From Pocillopora verrucosa (Eukaryota; Cnidaria; Anthozoa; Scleractinia; Pocilloporidae): 64,000 nucleotides of DNA. Positions 23,666 through 36,560 of the stretch are shown piece by piece. Location: contig NC_089315.1 of NCBI RefSeq assembly GCF_036669915.1, forward strand, positions 15,956,003 to 16,020,002, given 5' to 3'. Position 1 is the first letter of the stretch. Every line of letters begins with the position of its first letter. Position numbers and translations under genes: made by a program. Under the pieces are notes generated by a model. The model had not been told where the DNA came from. It ran no database searches and saw only the letters and a list, made by a program, of their open reading frames with translations.

Positions 23666-24737
23666 AATTGGGTTGATATACGTTTGAACAGACGAAGGAA
23701 AAAAACCATGATGACCCTTTTTTTTCTTTCGGTGTTGATTGGTGAAGTAACCATACAAATTGATATGCGGAAATTACTGTTGATAACCTCTGTGAGAAAG
23801 GTCACTGTAATCAATAAAGATCACCACTTAACAAGATCTGAACGAATGACACGTTTACATTTCTTCATTATCATTGTAAGTGTATCATGTCGACGTCTCT
23901 GGAATGCTACAATCAAAAGAGTGGTGTGCAAAGTGGAGAAAGAATCCTGCCGTTCTATCATCGGTCAAACACTGTTTTTTTTTTTTTGCGGTAGCGCTCA
24001 CGTTCACATTGGTTGCCCAGACAGACAGTTTGAACATACTAGGTGTACTTGAAAACAAGGGAAATAGATATACATGACCTGTGTTACCTTTCACAAGAAA
24101 TTTCAAACAGTTGATATTCTTATGGGAGATTACTGATATCAATTAGTAATGTGGTTCTTTTTGGCTTTGGGAATAACTTAAAGCCACACCCTCAAACTGA
24201 CCCTGTTGTTAGTTGTTATTTTGGTACCGTGCACGAGTGACTATATGTCGTTTCCACTTCAGACGACTTCGTAAAAGTTGGACATTTTTGGAAACTCGCC
24301 TTCTTAACTTACTTTCAAGAGGATACGCAATTTTAAAATAAATTAAGTGTTCCGATTTAGAAGAGCTTTACGGCCGCTCCTTCTTTTAGCCCGTGAATCA
24401 AACATAAATCAAACACGACTTTATTTCCTGTAAATAGGCGGTCGTGCTCGTTTACAAAAGAGAACGGACCTTAATTATAAGCTATGTAAATGCTACAACT
24501 TCACCTTTTTATCATTTATGACGTTAAAAAATTACGTCTTTGATCCTAATCTCACAGACTGTAAACCGGAAAACCACAAAGACCCAGGTTTCAGAACATC
24601 AAGCATATGTAGCTGTTGTGGTAAACATTGGTAACCAATAATGTTTTCAAGTAAAGATGATTTGTTTTCCATCAAGAAAAGCTGAATCTCTATTCGAATT
24701 TCATCTCTCGATAAAAGAAAGGCACGTTTGTAACGAC

Positions 24738-24739
<2 letters not shown>

Positions 24740-24769
<30 letters not shown>

Positions 24770-24771
24770 CA
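24740..24771. repeat. (AG)n dinucleotide microsatellite
   Basis: An uninterrupted run of about 13 AG units, GAGAGAGAGAGAGAGAGAGA in its core. Confidence 0.9.
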
Positions 24772-27700
24772 ATGAGGCTCACACGACCACCAAAACATAA
24801 GAAAAAAAATACTCATCAATGTCGCGCGGTAAATTGTCTGACAAATCTCCATTACATCAGTGAAAGCTCCTTAACTTACTCGGAAGTTGTGTTGTTTATC
24901 GGTAATTTAACTCTGAAATTGAATATAAGTTGTTAATTCAGTTAACGTGCTAAGCCATGTGGTCAGGTACGTCTTGCTTAGTTTTCTGAGCGCGATAGAA
25001 ACATCTTTTTTTTTTTTCAATGGAAAAGTAAGAAATATGCTTCCCTTTCTTCTAAATCCACAACTCTGATAGTTTCTGACCAACCCCCCTTCCCTCTCTC
25101 TCTTATGAGCCCCCCCCCACCTGTGTAGAGCTTCAAGTTTATAACTAGTCCTCTCTCCTCGAATAAGCTTCCTGAGTAAGACTTCAATTTTCCCACTCAA
25201 GAATAAACCATGCGTATAGAGCTTCAAGATTCTTACTGACCTACCCTCTCTGAGACGAATATACCTGCATTTGAAAGCCTTTATCGAATCTGAGCGACAA
25301 TTTTAGAATTCATGTGAGAATCTATGGCTCAGGTATGAATGACTGAATGAAAACAAGGTAGAAAGTAGGAAAACGGATCAAAATAGCAATGGTTGAAGGA
25401 AAAGATGAACGAACACAAAAATGAATGGCTGTGCTTATTGGAAAACGGAGCAACAGTTATAGACCGAATTACGTACCAGAGGTATAGCTGTCATCAGCGA
25501 TATTAGTTCAATTTTAAAGTAATTTTCCGTTTTAATCGCTGGGAATTCCTTTGATTAAAGCCATAAAAATTTGTCATCGGTTTTCTTATCAAGGATAAAT
25601 GCCCGATCTGGCGAAAACCGACAAATAACTTCATATAGCTTCTGTCATAAATCAAAAAGCTTATGCGTTACTGTCGTATCTTGCGATTCTAAAAATGCAA
25701 TTAACGGAATTAGATTTAGGGATTTGTTTATCCGATAAATCCTCATAATCCTAAACTGCAAGCGAAACCACTCAAGTTTAAGAATTTTTGTGGATGCTCT
25801 GTGTTTTTCATTCATTTTTATTCGTATCAGGGATTAACTGAAGATAAGAAGGTCATCTACTCTAATCTCTACTTTCTGATTCTGATGTCGCCGGCAAGTA
25901 TCGCGTTTCTCGAACAATTTTCGCTGAAAGAGTGTATTCATTATGGAAGCAACACTTGGCTTATCGTAACCTCCTGCCTAGTGACCATGTTTTGTTGAAA
26001 TAAAACGAAAATTACCGGCTTCAGTCAGGTTTTTAGTCTTTGGAGAAGAAAAACAACAGCATATGAGCAATGGAAACAAAAGAACTAAACAAACAATCTA
26101 GTCCTGTATCATAACAGCCCATAATTGCCAACAGAGAGAACTCTTCATCGTACGCCAAGTTCAAATCGTGATAGACACCATAGCCTTTTTAACAGCGTTT
26201 TAGCAAACTATATCTGCTCGAAAACTGTTAAATAAAAGGAATTACCCGCCATTAGGCTTCTTAAAATCTGACAAATTCTTTAAGTACGTCCATTAATCAG
26301 CACGTGTCAGAAAATCAACCGGTTGCTGATCTTGGAAGAAAGTTCTGCTCAGTGTTTGATGCAATCTCGACATTACTGAAGATAGCATTTCAGAGAAAAA
26401 AATCAAGTCGTCAGAAAGACATGGCGACCGCAACGATGTAATTACAATTGCTACACAGGAAATTATTGTATTTCTGGCCCGTGCGGAACGCACACCTGAC
26501 TTTGCTCAGAGATATTAACTTAATACCATACCCCGTTTCAGACCCTTTGGATGACCATTTGAATTTTGGAAACACGACTATTTGAGCCGTGGTTGGCACT
26601 TTTATACCTACTTAGCACCGAAGTAATACATTGTATCAGTTCCTTACGCATATGGAATGAAAACCTAACTGTGGAGTTGTGTTCGGCCATATTTCATCGG
26701 CTGATAAGTCATTGAAGATGATATGGTGACCTTGAAGATTTCACTGGACGGGCGGATTCTTTGCAGTTAATTAAAGCACGCAATGAGCTTGCGCAGGCAT
26801 CCATAGCAATCGATATAATTTACTCCGATTAGTGTTAATAGGTTTACGAAGATCACAAAGAACCGCTAATAATTCCGAATGAAAGAATACCGCGTTTTAT
26901 GAAGAGGCTTAAGACGAATTTCATGTCTCCAAGCACATGTCCTGTTATGAAACATTACGGCGACGAGTTTTCGCTACTTGCTCATAAATGGCAACCTAGA
27001 AAGTCCCATTTATCATTATACAAGTTAAGGTGTTTACCTGTTCTTGAAGCACCAGATTACTGCGACGACTTAACAGACGGAAAACACTTGTTTGGACTCT
27101 ATCCTTGTAGCCGAGGGAAAAATCGATCCCGCGGGAGGGTGGGACGGGGGAAGTGGATTTTGCAAGGTAATGAGTGCACCATCTTACGTTAATGAACAAG
27201 TCCCTTCTACCAAATCGAAAGCTTTAAATGCAGGTTCAGCGTTGGAAGTGCACGTTCTACACGTGTGGTACTAAAAGTTGTAAAAATTATAATTTTAAAT
27301 ATTCTGTCTCAATACCTTAGAGGTGCCTGCGTGAAGTCAGTCTCCTTCACAATCGTTTTTGGTCTTATCGAGACCAAGCAGATACTGCGAGGAGACTACC
27401 CCGAAGTTGATATATAAACAATTTAAACATTTCTCTTACCACAAAAAGGACAAAGAAAGCGGAATTCTCCAAATTTACCTCGAGTTCGGATGAAGGACAG
27501 CCTTCAAGTTTGGTATCCTCTGTACCAGATCATTGAACTGCATTAACTGCAAAGCCTCCTTAAATTATCCGGCGGCAAACTATGGTGGATCTAAACTAAC
27601 AGAATGCCTTAATTTCTGCTGACAGACCTAGTGTGTCAGCTGGACATGAATGTTTCCTAAAAAAAAACCCAAAGCAAGACAAACTAATTTGGAAAGATAT

Positions 27701-28031
27701 ATAACAGCTTCAGGAAAATAATATACCATAATAATAATTATCATCCAGCCATATTTTCATTTCAATGTCACTTTATGTTACTGATTCCACTTTGGTTGGG
27801 TTAAGGCCTTCAAAACCACTGATATAGAGACACAATAAACCACTGCAACGCTATTCAAGGTGATTTTATGTACCTCTTTGGGTTAAATTGCAAAGGGGAT
27901 GCAACATTTACCAGGCTTAAATACATTCAATCTTCATTTTTCCTCGATACCATCATCGGCTCAACAGCAACAGTTGTATCATACATCATCAAAAACCACA
28001 ACAAAAACAAAGGAAGACTGCTTTCAAGTGT

Positions 28032-28037
28032 TTTATT
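28032..28037 (-). terminator. Polyadenylation signal AATAAA, deiodinase paralogue 2
   Basis: AATAAA in transcript sense lies about 50 nt beyond the SECIS-like hairpin, which places the hairpin inside the 3' UTR. Confidence 0.5.
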
Positions 28038-28084
28038 TCATTACTCCAACTGTCGTACTTCTGCCATTCTGTTAAACGAGCAAA

Positions 28085-28141
28085 TACATCCAGCTGATGA
28101 ACCCTCGAGTGAGGTTTATATCGTCAGCTTTCATTCGTTAC
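28085..28141 (-). promoter_or_regulatory. SECIS-like element (form 2) of the second deiodinase gene
   Basis: In transcript sense quartet ATGAA (28130-28134) faces GGAT (28088-28091). The helix starts with AGCTGA/TCAGCT, then AAA at 28115-28117 lies twelve nt after the quartet. A short extra helix CCTC-ACTC-GAGG above the AAA is the form 2 layout. It sits about 510 nt after the stop and before an AATAAA. The middle of the helix has mismatches, so confidence is lower than for paralogue 1. Confidence 0.6.
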
Positions 28142-28643
28142 ACGATAACCACAGACAAAAATAACAACGACATGGGTGCATGATAATCGTACCTTGTAAA
28201 AAACAGTGGTCGAATTTCTGGACGTAATATCTGTTATATGACCAACATTATTAACTAAACGAGGGCTTCTTTTCATTATATACGCTCCTCTTAAATATGA
28301 ATAAATATGGAACTTTCACAAAGCTCGGAATTTGAACGAACGGTAATAAATAACATAGTAAATAATATAAATATATGCCGTATTAATTTAACAAAAGTTA
28401 AAAGAGCCACGTTGCAATTTTAATCTTCGAGTCATTTTCGTCACCAGCCAAGCCAACTTCAGTTTGAACTTGTCCGCTAAATGTTATCACCATGAGGCTA
28501 ACAAATATGATAGAGGTATATTATATTAACAAACTAAGACGGAACAAGAGTAGCTAGCATGAAAATTGAAATTGTTCAAGATGCCTAAACTGTAACGTGG
28601 CCCTTTTAACGTCTAAGAAACTTTCTTTTTACATTACACAATA

Positions 28644-31600
28644 CTATATTATTTCAGCTTTGTACTCCTCCAGCCAGCGTTGCACCTCCGTCAAGTCGTA
28701 ATTGTACGGACCCGTGCCCCCTTCATAAACTATTTTGCCTTGTTGTATAATAAACAGTCTCTCGGGCCACGCGCCATACGCCATGGAAGCTTCATTCTTC
28801 ATGGTGTCCACTATAACAGGGGCAGGACAACCGCTGGACTTTAAGATTTCTGCAGCAGCAAATCGGTCTTTCAAGCATTTATGCTGAGCAATTTCAACAT
28901 TGTTCTAAAGATGCAAAAAAGTGTATTTTAAAACAAACTAAAACTTTTACAAATAGAAGGCTTTGTGTGAACAATGAAATAATTAATACGGGATCGCTCT
29001 GGTTTGCTTCAACGCGCCCAGTGATTAGCTTAAAAAAATCGTGCGTTCCTCTCAACCAATCAGGTGAAAAATAAAATCAATCGTGACTTGGCAAATCGCA
29101 TGTTCCCATAGCTTCGGGCAGTTTGCTTTTTTTTCGCTTCAAGCCGTCATGCAACTAAATAACGATTCCATAATTTAAGAATCGCAGCAAAATTGAAGCA
29201 AACATCACCAAAAATAAAAGGTTATAGACATCCTGACGGAGGGGTAGCACTCTTTTAAACTTTTTTGTTGCTGTTTGCTGTTCTGAGGAGGTCTTTATAC
29301 TGTTTGATAACGATAGAGAACCACAAAAAAATTACAGTCTGAGGCGGCAAAATGCACTGTGGCTTACAGTCGGTAATTTGGCGGTAACTTTTGGCAAAGA
29401 CAAATGTGAGGATTGAAATAAATCATGGTGTGGTTTATGTGGGTAAACCAGACACGATTCTGCCACCTCTTGCACTTTAAAAATGCGATTAGTGATATTC
29501 GTTTAAGAAGGTGTTGGTGAAATTTGATCAGAGTTTTTTTTGGCCCGTAAGTAAAAGCACTCGAGAACAAACGTTCTGTTTGACTGTTCGTTCTAAATCA
29601 CCAATGTGATGTCTTCATTGATTCAATGTCAACATCTTACTAAGTCTTATTGATAGAAAGATCATCAACTTCTTGATTCTGAACATATCACGATCAAATC
29701 ACTCAGTAAAAGCTTAAATATTTGTGTAACTGCTTGAGACCCCGAAGTTTGCTTATCGCAAAACAATTTGAGCAAGATGCTAGAAAACTTGGGTTTAGAC
29801 CTTGATTGTTTTGAGTGAATTTTTAAAGTCAGTTCATTTTCGTACTTCCACATAACTATTACTGTACATGGAATTTGTTTGTTTTTCTCGCATATGTTTA
29901 AATTGCAGACCAATGTTTAACGAACAATTACTAACTAAACTACAATAAAACTAACAGTTCTGTATGCTCTTCCTATTTTTAAAGGCTTTGTTTTCGACGG
30001 TGAAGTGTTTTTCGTAAGTTTCTTAACAAAAATCCCTATTTCCAAAGATCAAAAGTTCGATAAATAAATCTTCAGTCAGACAAACTGAGACATTCTGTGA
30101 TGCTGAAACACCTGTTGAAAGTTATCTTAGATAACAAGAAATTTTTGGAATCTAGTTTTTAGAGGCAGACTTTGCCCTGCGCTATTATGCGTCTGCTCAA
30201 ATGTCATGGTAACAGCGATAATAATAGACCAAAACAAAACCCTGAGGGATTACAGAAGACGAAGATCGCGAAAAGAACCTTGAAAAAGCCAAGAATTAAC
30301 ACTGGTATTTTTGACTTGGCACGTTTCCCTTGGTATCCACGAGGGAAACTTGCCAAGGATGAAAATTGTTTCTTCAAAAAGAGGGAGGGCAATGTGAAGG
30401 AAATTGTAGAGGGTTAATAAGAAATTTCTCTCGGGTTTGTCTACATTTCTTAGCGAGCACTGATGCCAAGTTTTCCCTTCACGAGTTAACTGCGAAAGGA
30501 AAAACGCACTTCCTAAGGGAACTTTGCTAAGTAAATAGGGAATTAGGTTGAAATTTCAAGATGTAAAGCGTGATATAGCTTCGGGGCCAACGAGAACTAA
30601 GGAAGTCGTTAACGATGATCGAAGTGGAAAATTGTTTCTGCCGGTACCGATTGCTCTATTGTTGTGGGAAAGAGTTATGGCATCATTTTCACTGAAAGAA
30701 ACCGCAAGAGAGACAATACCCTTAAAATCATTGTCTACTAAAACTCGGAACTTAAATAACTTAAAATCCACGATCCATAAGGTTTCAGTTCATCTAACTC
30801 GTCTTCTGACTCAAAAAAATCACAACCTTATACTCATTCATATCCCACATATCAAACATTTCCACCAGCACCACGTGGTGAATCAGTCCTGGAGTTTTCC
30901 ACTAATCGATCAGCTCACAATATTTCAAGGGAGAGACAAGAAGATCAGACACCGGTTTCGCGGGTCAGTTCTGTTGAACCAATTAGTTTAGAGAATGATG
31001 CTGATTATAAAGGTAACAGTCGTTTAATACACGCATTGAAATCGTTTTGTATGACCATTTCCGCACGTAATAACGCATCCTAGATTGTTGCGTCGCGAAG
31101 AAGACTCAAAAGACCAACAAGTTCCATAACAGATACTTTAAACTACTGTTGTTCGGTTGAAGAAGGGAAGCCAAAACTGAATGGCATATGGGCCCTATAA
31201 CCCAAACGACATAACTATAAATACATTATCAATAAAATTTTGTGTTACTTCCTTTTATCATCAGGAAAGTGAAAGTATTCAAATTTCATTTTGAAAACTA
31301 GCAAACAGTTTGATATGAAACATATTAGTTTGCGTTTGACTCCCTTTTTCTCTCGTCTTCCTCAAGAGTAATTACGCAAAATAAATCAACTCTTCCAATT
31401 GTTTTCCTTTTATCACGAATTACGTCACTTTAATCGCATCTTGTTTGCTTGCGGGGAGCCGTTCTGACGCCAAAAATAAATGTTTGAGGTTTCAATCATA
31501 CTTGCTATAAACTACCTCATTATGCGCTTATTTTGATGTTCTGCTTTAAAAAAGCTAATTATGAAAAAATCCTTGCGCAAACTTGCCATGTAGGCTATCA

Positions 31601-32728
31601 AATTCCACACCAATACAAATAATCGTTTTTCGTGAAATAACTCCTCTTCAATTAACCGCAAATTTTTTGAAATGCTGGTGCACATGATCTGCCGCCGTCA
31701 TCCGCCCATGAATAGCTATGCTTTCTGAAGTCTGTTTTTCGTTACGTCAAATCGCATTTTCCTCAGAACATTGCATTTTCAAGAGTCGCTCACAGCTATG
31801 TTTAAAGTGCAGAGAGTGAAAAGCAAATTCCACCTGACCTCACGCAAGCTTCAATCGAACTTTAGAAACGGTAATCTCTATGTGTTGCTTGTTTTTAATA
31901 AACGAAAAATGTTCCGTTGATACTCAGTCCTTAATGGGGGACGGCTAAGCTTTTACTTTAAGTGATAAACAAAAGCATGATGTATTTCATCCCTTCAATT
32001 GCAAGCATGGAAACGTCTTCACAATTTAGTAACAAATGATGCTTCGTAATAATTAAATTTGATATACAACAAACGATAACGCTAGATATGAATTGCAAGA
32101 TTCGCTTAAATATATATTTATACAAACAAACAAACAAACAAAACCAAAGATAGCATAAAAACGAAAAAAAAAAAACAGAACAACAAAATCCAAAACTTAC
32201 ATTCCATTTCCATCCGTCACTTGGATGTGCTTCGCTGATGTAAATAACCTTAAAGTCCGCAACATCAGCATAATCCCGAACGACTTTGGTGAAGTCGTTC
32301 TTGAGACGGATGAAGAACGGAGGTCAGCTGCAGCTGCCGAAGTTAAGAACCAATGGACGTTCCCCTCTGGCTAGATCTAGCAATCTGCACTCTTTTTGGT
32401 CTGTCGAAACCAGCTCACAGTCTGGCGCTGGAGAACCAAGTCGCGCTGTTTTGTTTAGGTCGCCAAGAGTTAACTGCATAACTGCGCGCAACATTTTCCA
32501 GCTGCACCACGACTGCCAGAAATCTTCATAGGGCACTAGAAGGAACTTCTCATTGTATCTTTTGATTCTGTCTTTGAGGATAGGGATCGAAGACGCTATT
32601 CGCATCAAGCCAATTGCTAAAGTGATACGAATTACCGTTAGCGGCCAAAGAACAGCATATGCTGCTGAAGAAAGCACGGCTGCTGCAAGGCTCTGAAGAG
32701 CTCTTGTACTTTGTACGATTGGAGACAT
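28644..32728 (-). CDS. Iodothyronine deiodinase, selenoprotein, paralogue 2
   Basis: Exon 1 is 32201-32728 (ATG at 32728; donor TGGAAT|GTAAGT) and exon 2 is 28644-28904 (acceptor TTTGCATCTTTAG). They join in phase 0 to give 262 residues including Sec. A hydrophobic segment near residues 20-45 is the membrane anchor. The active site reads LVLNFGSCS-U-PPFFIRL, with Sec135 at TGA 32324-32326. EAHPSDGWKWN, VEIAQHKCLKDRFAAAE and YGAWPERLFIIQQGKIVYEG follow. Exon 2 has exactly the same length as in paralogue 1 (261 nt) and the intron is at the same codon, so the pair arose by tandem duplication. The intron is 3.3 kb here against 0.7 kb there. The N-terminus is 17 residues longer than in paralogue 1. 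TATATAA lies about 40 bp before the ATG and a SECIS-like hairpin is at 28085-28141. Confidence 0.93.
30789..31012 (+). CDS. Candidate exon inside the deiodinase 2 intron, opposite strand
   Basis: Between an acceptor-like GGTTTCAG and a donor AAAG|GTAACA, 224 nt stay open in one frame with a Ser/Pro/Tyr-rich reading (SSDSKKSQPYTHSYPTYQTF, then SAHNISRERQEDQTPVSRVS). The composition resembles a disordered tail. Its last base would pair in phase with an exon at 34523 reading DVIVVQTPLKPLMKNALKNT before a stop. That would interlock a plus-strand gene with the first deiodinase exon. The acceptor is weak; treat as a hypothesis. Confidence 0.25.
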
Positions 32729-32768
32729 CGAAAACTCATTTAAGCACTGCGATACCTCTTTGACCGAC

Positions 32769-32775
32769 TTATATA
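32769..32775 (-). promoter_or_regulatory. TATA box of deiodinase paralogue 2
   Basis: GTGTATATAAGTCGG in transcript sense lies about 40 bp before the ATG, implying a very short 5' leader of about 10-15 nt. Paralogue 1 has no matching element. Confidence 0.55.
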
Positions 32776-35690
32776 CACGTGCAGTGCGTGTGAGTACGTC
32801 ATCAGCTTAACATCGGTATGATTCATGCTTACAAAAACAATATTCAAAGAAATTCGCGTGTCATGGGTAAAGTCACGAAAGGTCTAGCTTCCTGTTTTGT
32901 ATGGGGCACTTGAAGATATTGGGCTTATTTCAGTTGCACGTTCATTTGCGCGAGTGTGCCCTCTGTATTTCTGCTGGCGTCAAACGAAGCAGAACGTATT
33001 CGAAAGCGTGCGCGTGTTTTCATGGCACAATAAACAAACGAGTGTTTGGCTGTTACGTTAAAATAAGGAAACTCTTTACATAATCACAGAAAACAGATCT
33101 TAGTGGCTCACTCGTAATCTCATTTGGATGGAGGAAAAGTTGTATCGTTTTGTGCCAAAAGCTTAAAAGTACGTTAGCGTGACTGGAAGTTGGATTAAAA
33201 AAGGGGGCGTGTTTCTTTCTCTCTTTTTTCCTTGCATGGTTCCTCTGATCGACTTAGTTCAGTCACGTAAATGACCTTTCTGAGCAATCACACTTTACAA
33301 CTTTTACGTTGATGTAATTGGAGGTTGGATTAAATGCAGTCCGTTTCACAATAGCTTCACGAAACTATTGTTCCTTCAAAATTCTTTAACCAACTACTTT
33401 CCAGTGTTTCCATAGCGATTCACTTATTCCCAAAAAATAAAATCGACGACATCAGAAAAAAAATGATACGACCGCATAATCAAGATTTTGACAAACCTCT
33501 GTAGATAGCTCTACTGTTTATCATCGGACCCGTCACTTGATTCCAATCGGAGAGAAGTACTATCGCCTTTGAGTAGAATGTTTAGATAATCATTATGATA
33601 ACCAACAAACCCTTCAAAGAGTTAACCTAAAACGTAAGTGATCAAATAACATAATGAAAAGGAAGATGGAAAAAGTTTCTTAAACAGTTAAAATTTTTCA
33701 TAGTCTATTGAGCAGAGGAATAAACGTTTACGGCGGCATCAAGGCTTCTTTGCTAACTCAAGTAAGCGTTCATTATTTCAAGTGTTCTAACACCGTTACA
33801 AAGTGTAGTAAGTGCTAGAAATGCCTATGACGACCGCAATTAATCAAAACCTTTTTAAAACATGATTAAACAGAAATATCTAAGTATGACGATGACGTCG
33901 CTCGCTACCGCAAGCAGCATGTTGAGTTCGCCGGGTTACGCTTGTTTAGTGGCGTTACCCCAGATAAATATTCAGCCTTAAAGCACTTCATAAACAGGCA
34001 ACTCAGGAAGGGTAACATTAATTGCTAAGAGAAAACGATTTTCGTGATTTCAATTGCATTGAAGATAGTTAAGGCCAAGTTATCGACTTCAGATGACGTC
34101 GACGAGATTTTCCATTTTGCAAAACAAACGCATTTGATAAAAGTATTCTAAGTATTCCAGGTATGTTTGCAACGACAGTAGGTTACCGGGAAAAACGAGT
34201 GATATTCGAACAACCTGAGACATTGTTGTGGTTTATAAACATACATGCGAGACATATCTCTAGCTCTTAAGTGAAACACTTTCTTTCTTAGACCGTCCCT
34301 GTTATAACGAATGAAACACTTTCTTTCTTAAACCGTCCCTGTTGTAACGGATTTAATTCCAAAGAAAAGAAAAACTTGCTCAAGAGAACTTAGTACAGTT
34401 GCAGTAATGTCCTTTTCCTTTCGTACACGTGTTTGACATACGACACAGTCACACGGTCCAACATTCTAAAATGAAGCACACAAAATTTCCACGTGGATCT
34501 ATTAATTGTTTTTCCCTATTAGATGTCATTGTTGTTCAAACCCCTTTAAAGCCTCTTATGAAAAACGCTCTCAAGAATACTCCCCGCGGCTCTGTTTGAT
34601 CAAAACAAGGGTAACTCAGCGACTTCACGCAACCGCCGCTGAAGCAGAACGATGGCTCAACAATCTTGAAGATTCGATTCAACAGATTCACAGACTAGTC
34701 ACAAGAACTTAAATAGGGTCACGCTAACCCTGAAGATAGTCACGCTAACGCTGAAGAAAGTCACGTGAACATTTTATGATCTCTGAACGTGGGGTTGTTA
34801 TTTATGTAATTGCAAATCAGGATTTACAACAAGCTAAGAGGTTGTATAGCAAATGCAGTAATAATAGCGCAATACTAAAGCTGTAATAGCATTTGACTAT
34901 CTATCCACGCGCATGTCGAAATTACTACAACTCACCATTTACGCACGTGTCAAATTTACTATGACGAAGCATTCCGTTCGCAAAATCATGGACAAAAATA
35001 GCTGCACTGTGCGCAGACCTCGCCGAACGGCGAAAACACGGCTAACTGGTTAATCACGGTTATTTCTAAGTTAATCAGAAAATCGTCTTCGTGTGCTCTT
35101 AATTACGTAGAATTTACGTACAGGTTCGGTGAAAGTAATCCAAGAAAACCAACACAGATGCCGGCGTAGCAAGAACAGATAAATCATCACATGGTGGAAC
35201 TTTCCGGTACACATTGATGGCTTTTCAATAAAATTCAAATGGACGATACCTCAACCACTGAAAATGTCAAAGGTTAGGTACTTGCATGCACAGAAAAAGG
35301 TATTTTTGGAGAGTAAAACAAAGCAAGGCGGGAGGGCAACAGATCTTACAGTATCCTTCTTTTTCCGGCTTAAGTACAAAAGAAAAGTACTTAACTATCA
35401 CGTAGAAAAAAAAAACTTAATTATCGCGCAGAAAAAAACACTTCGTTGCCGTTTTACTTATCATCATTACAGAGCTGACGTTTCATCATCGCCTGTGTAT
35501 TTCTCCTGAGCGATTGTGCGCTTATAACAGGGAAAGCTGAATAATAAAACGAAACTAACCAAATGAGTAAAATATTGTGTTGTAGCTCTTGCGTACAACT
35601 AAAAGTTTAGTAACCGTAAATCCATCATTAGTAAATTGTAATTACTAAGTGCTCTTATAAAACTCAATATCTTGACGATTTTACCTACTT
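32776..35690. other. Non-coding stretch with short direct repeats
   Basis: 34270-34345 has two copies of GAAACACTTTCTTTCTTA-A/G-ACCGTCCCTGTT. 34710-34770 has three near-copies of AGTCACGCTAACGCTGAAGA. A possible terminal exon starts at 34523 (acceptor TTTTTCCCTATTAG). Its continuation to 34712 in another frame (TRVTQRLHATAAEAERWLNN) is also open. Nothing is recognised. Confidence 0.35.
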
Positions 35691-36560
35691 CAAGGTAAAA
35701 TACATAATTAAAAGCTTCAGATACCAAGCAGATTAATTGGATAGTGCGCGTGAGTATTTTTATTTTTTTTATTTTTTTTGTCTTCAATAAATGTAATTTT
35801 CCTATTACGTGATGGTCAGATAACTTCCTAGACCTTTAACCGGAAAATGAAACAAAAGAAAAAAAATGGACGATGAAGCTTCAGCTTTTATGTTTCATAC
35901 ATAACTATTTTCTGGAAATATTGTGCGGACCTCTCAAAGAGACTACGTCGTATCACCGAAAATAGCCGATGGACTACGAAGTTTCGGCTTTTATATTTCA
36001 AACATAACAATTTTCTGGAAATATTGTGCGGACCTCTCAAAGAGACTACGTCGTATCACCGAAAATAGCCGATGGACTACGAAGTTTCGGCTTTTATATT
36101 TCAAACATAACAATTTTCTGGAAATATTGTGCGGACCTCTCAAAGAAAGTACGTCGAAGCACCGAAAATATCCAAGTACTAGAACTACCTATGATGACCG
36201 CAGTTATTCCGAACTTTTTCAACACGTGATCAAGCTGAACCATTAAACGTATCGATGACACCAAGCAGATTCACTGGAAAGTGTAAGTGGGTGCATTTCT
36301 TAAAAGCAATTTTCTTATTATGCAATAGTCAGACTAATCCTTTAACTTTTAACCGAAAAAATAAAACAGAGACACAAACAGAAATGGCCGATGAAGCTTC
36401 ATCTTTGATATTTCAAAACATAGCAGATTTCCGGAAATATTGAGCGGATCTCTTACAGGAACTACGTCGAATCGCCGCCGAAAATAGCCGAGTACTAGAA
36501 CTTCCCATGGGGACCGCAGTTAATCAAAACCTTTTCAAAACATGATCAAACTAAACTATT
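35690..36560. repeat. Nested duplication with ~103-bp tandem units
   Basis: Units with ATTTTCTGGAAATATTGTGC and GGACCTCTCAAAGAGACTAC, then CCGATGGACTACGAAGTTTC, repeat about every 103 bp between 35880 and 36230. The preceding block (ACCAAGCAGATT...TTTAACCGGAAAATGAAAC) recurs at 36260-36370, followed by another diverged unit to 36560. A diverged piece of the same family (GACCGCAATTAATCAAAACC) lies at 33828-33870. Confidence 0.75.

Larger units (their letters stand above)
21507..28031. other. Intergenic region between the deiodinase paralogues
   Basis: No convincing gene is seen. It holds a reverse family-A repeat (23535-23665), an (AG)n microsatellite at about 24744-24769 and a poly-C/T stretch near 25081-25120. 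Several frames of 60-146 codons lack domains and splice support. The 5' flank of paralogue 1 shows no TATA box. Confidence 0.45.

Noticed and set aside
30548..30991. 147-codon plus-strand open frame
   Set aside because: The second half makes better sense in another frame (candidate exon 30789-31012); the first half has no recognisable feature.
32110..32140. (ACAA)n and A-run near deiodinase 2 exon 1 as a possible retrotransposon tail
   Set aside because: No retrotransposon sequence adjoins it; it is simple-sequence intron DNA just downstream of the donor site.
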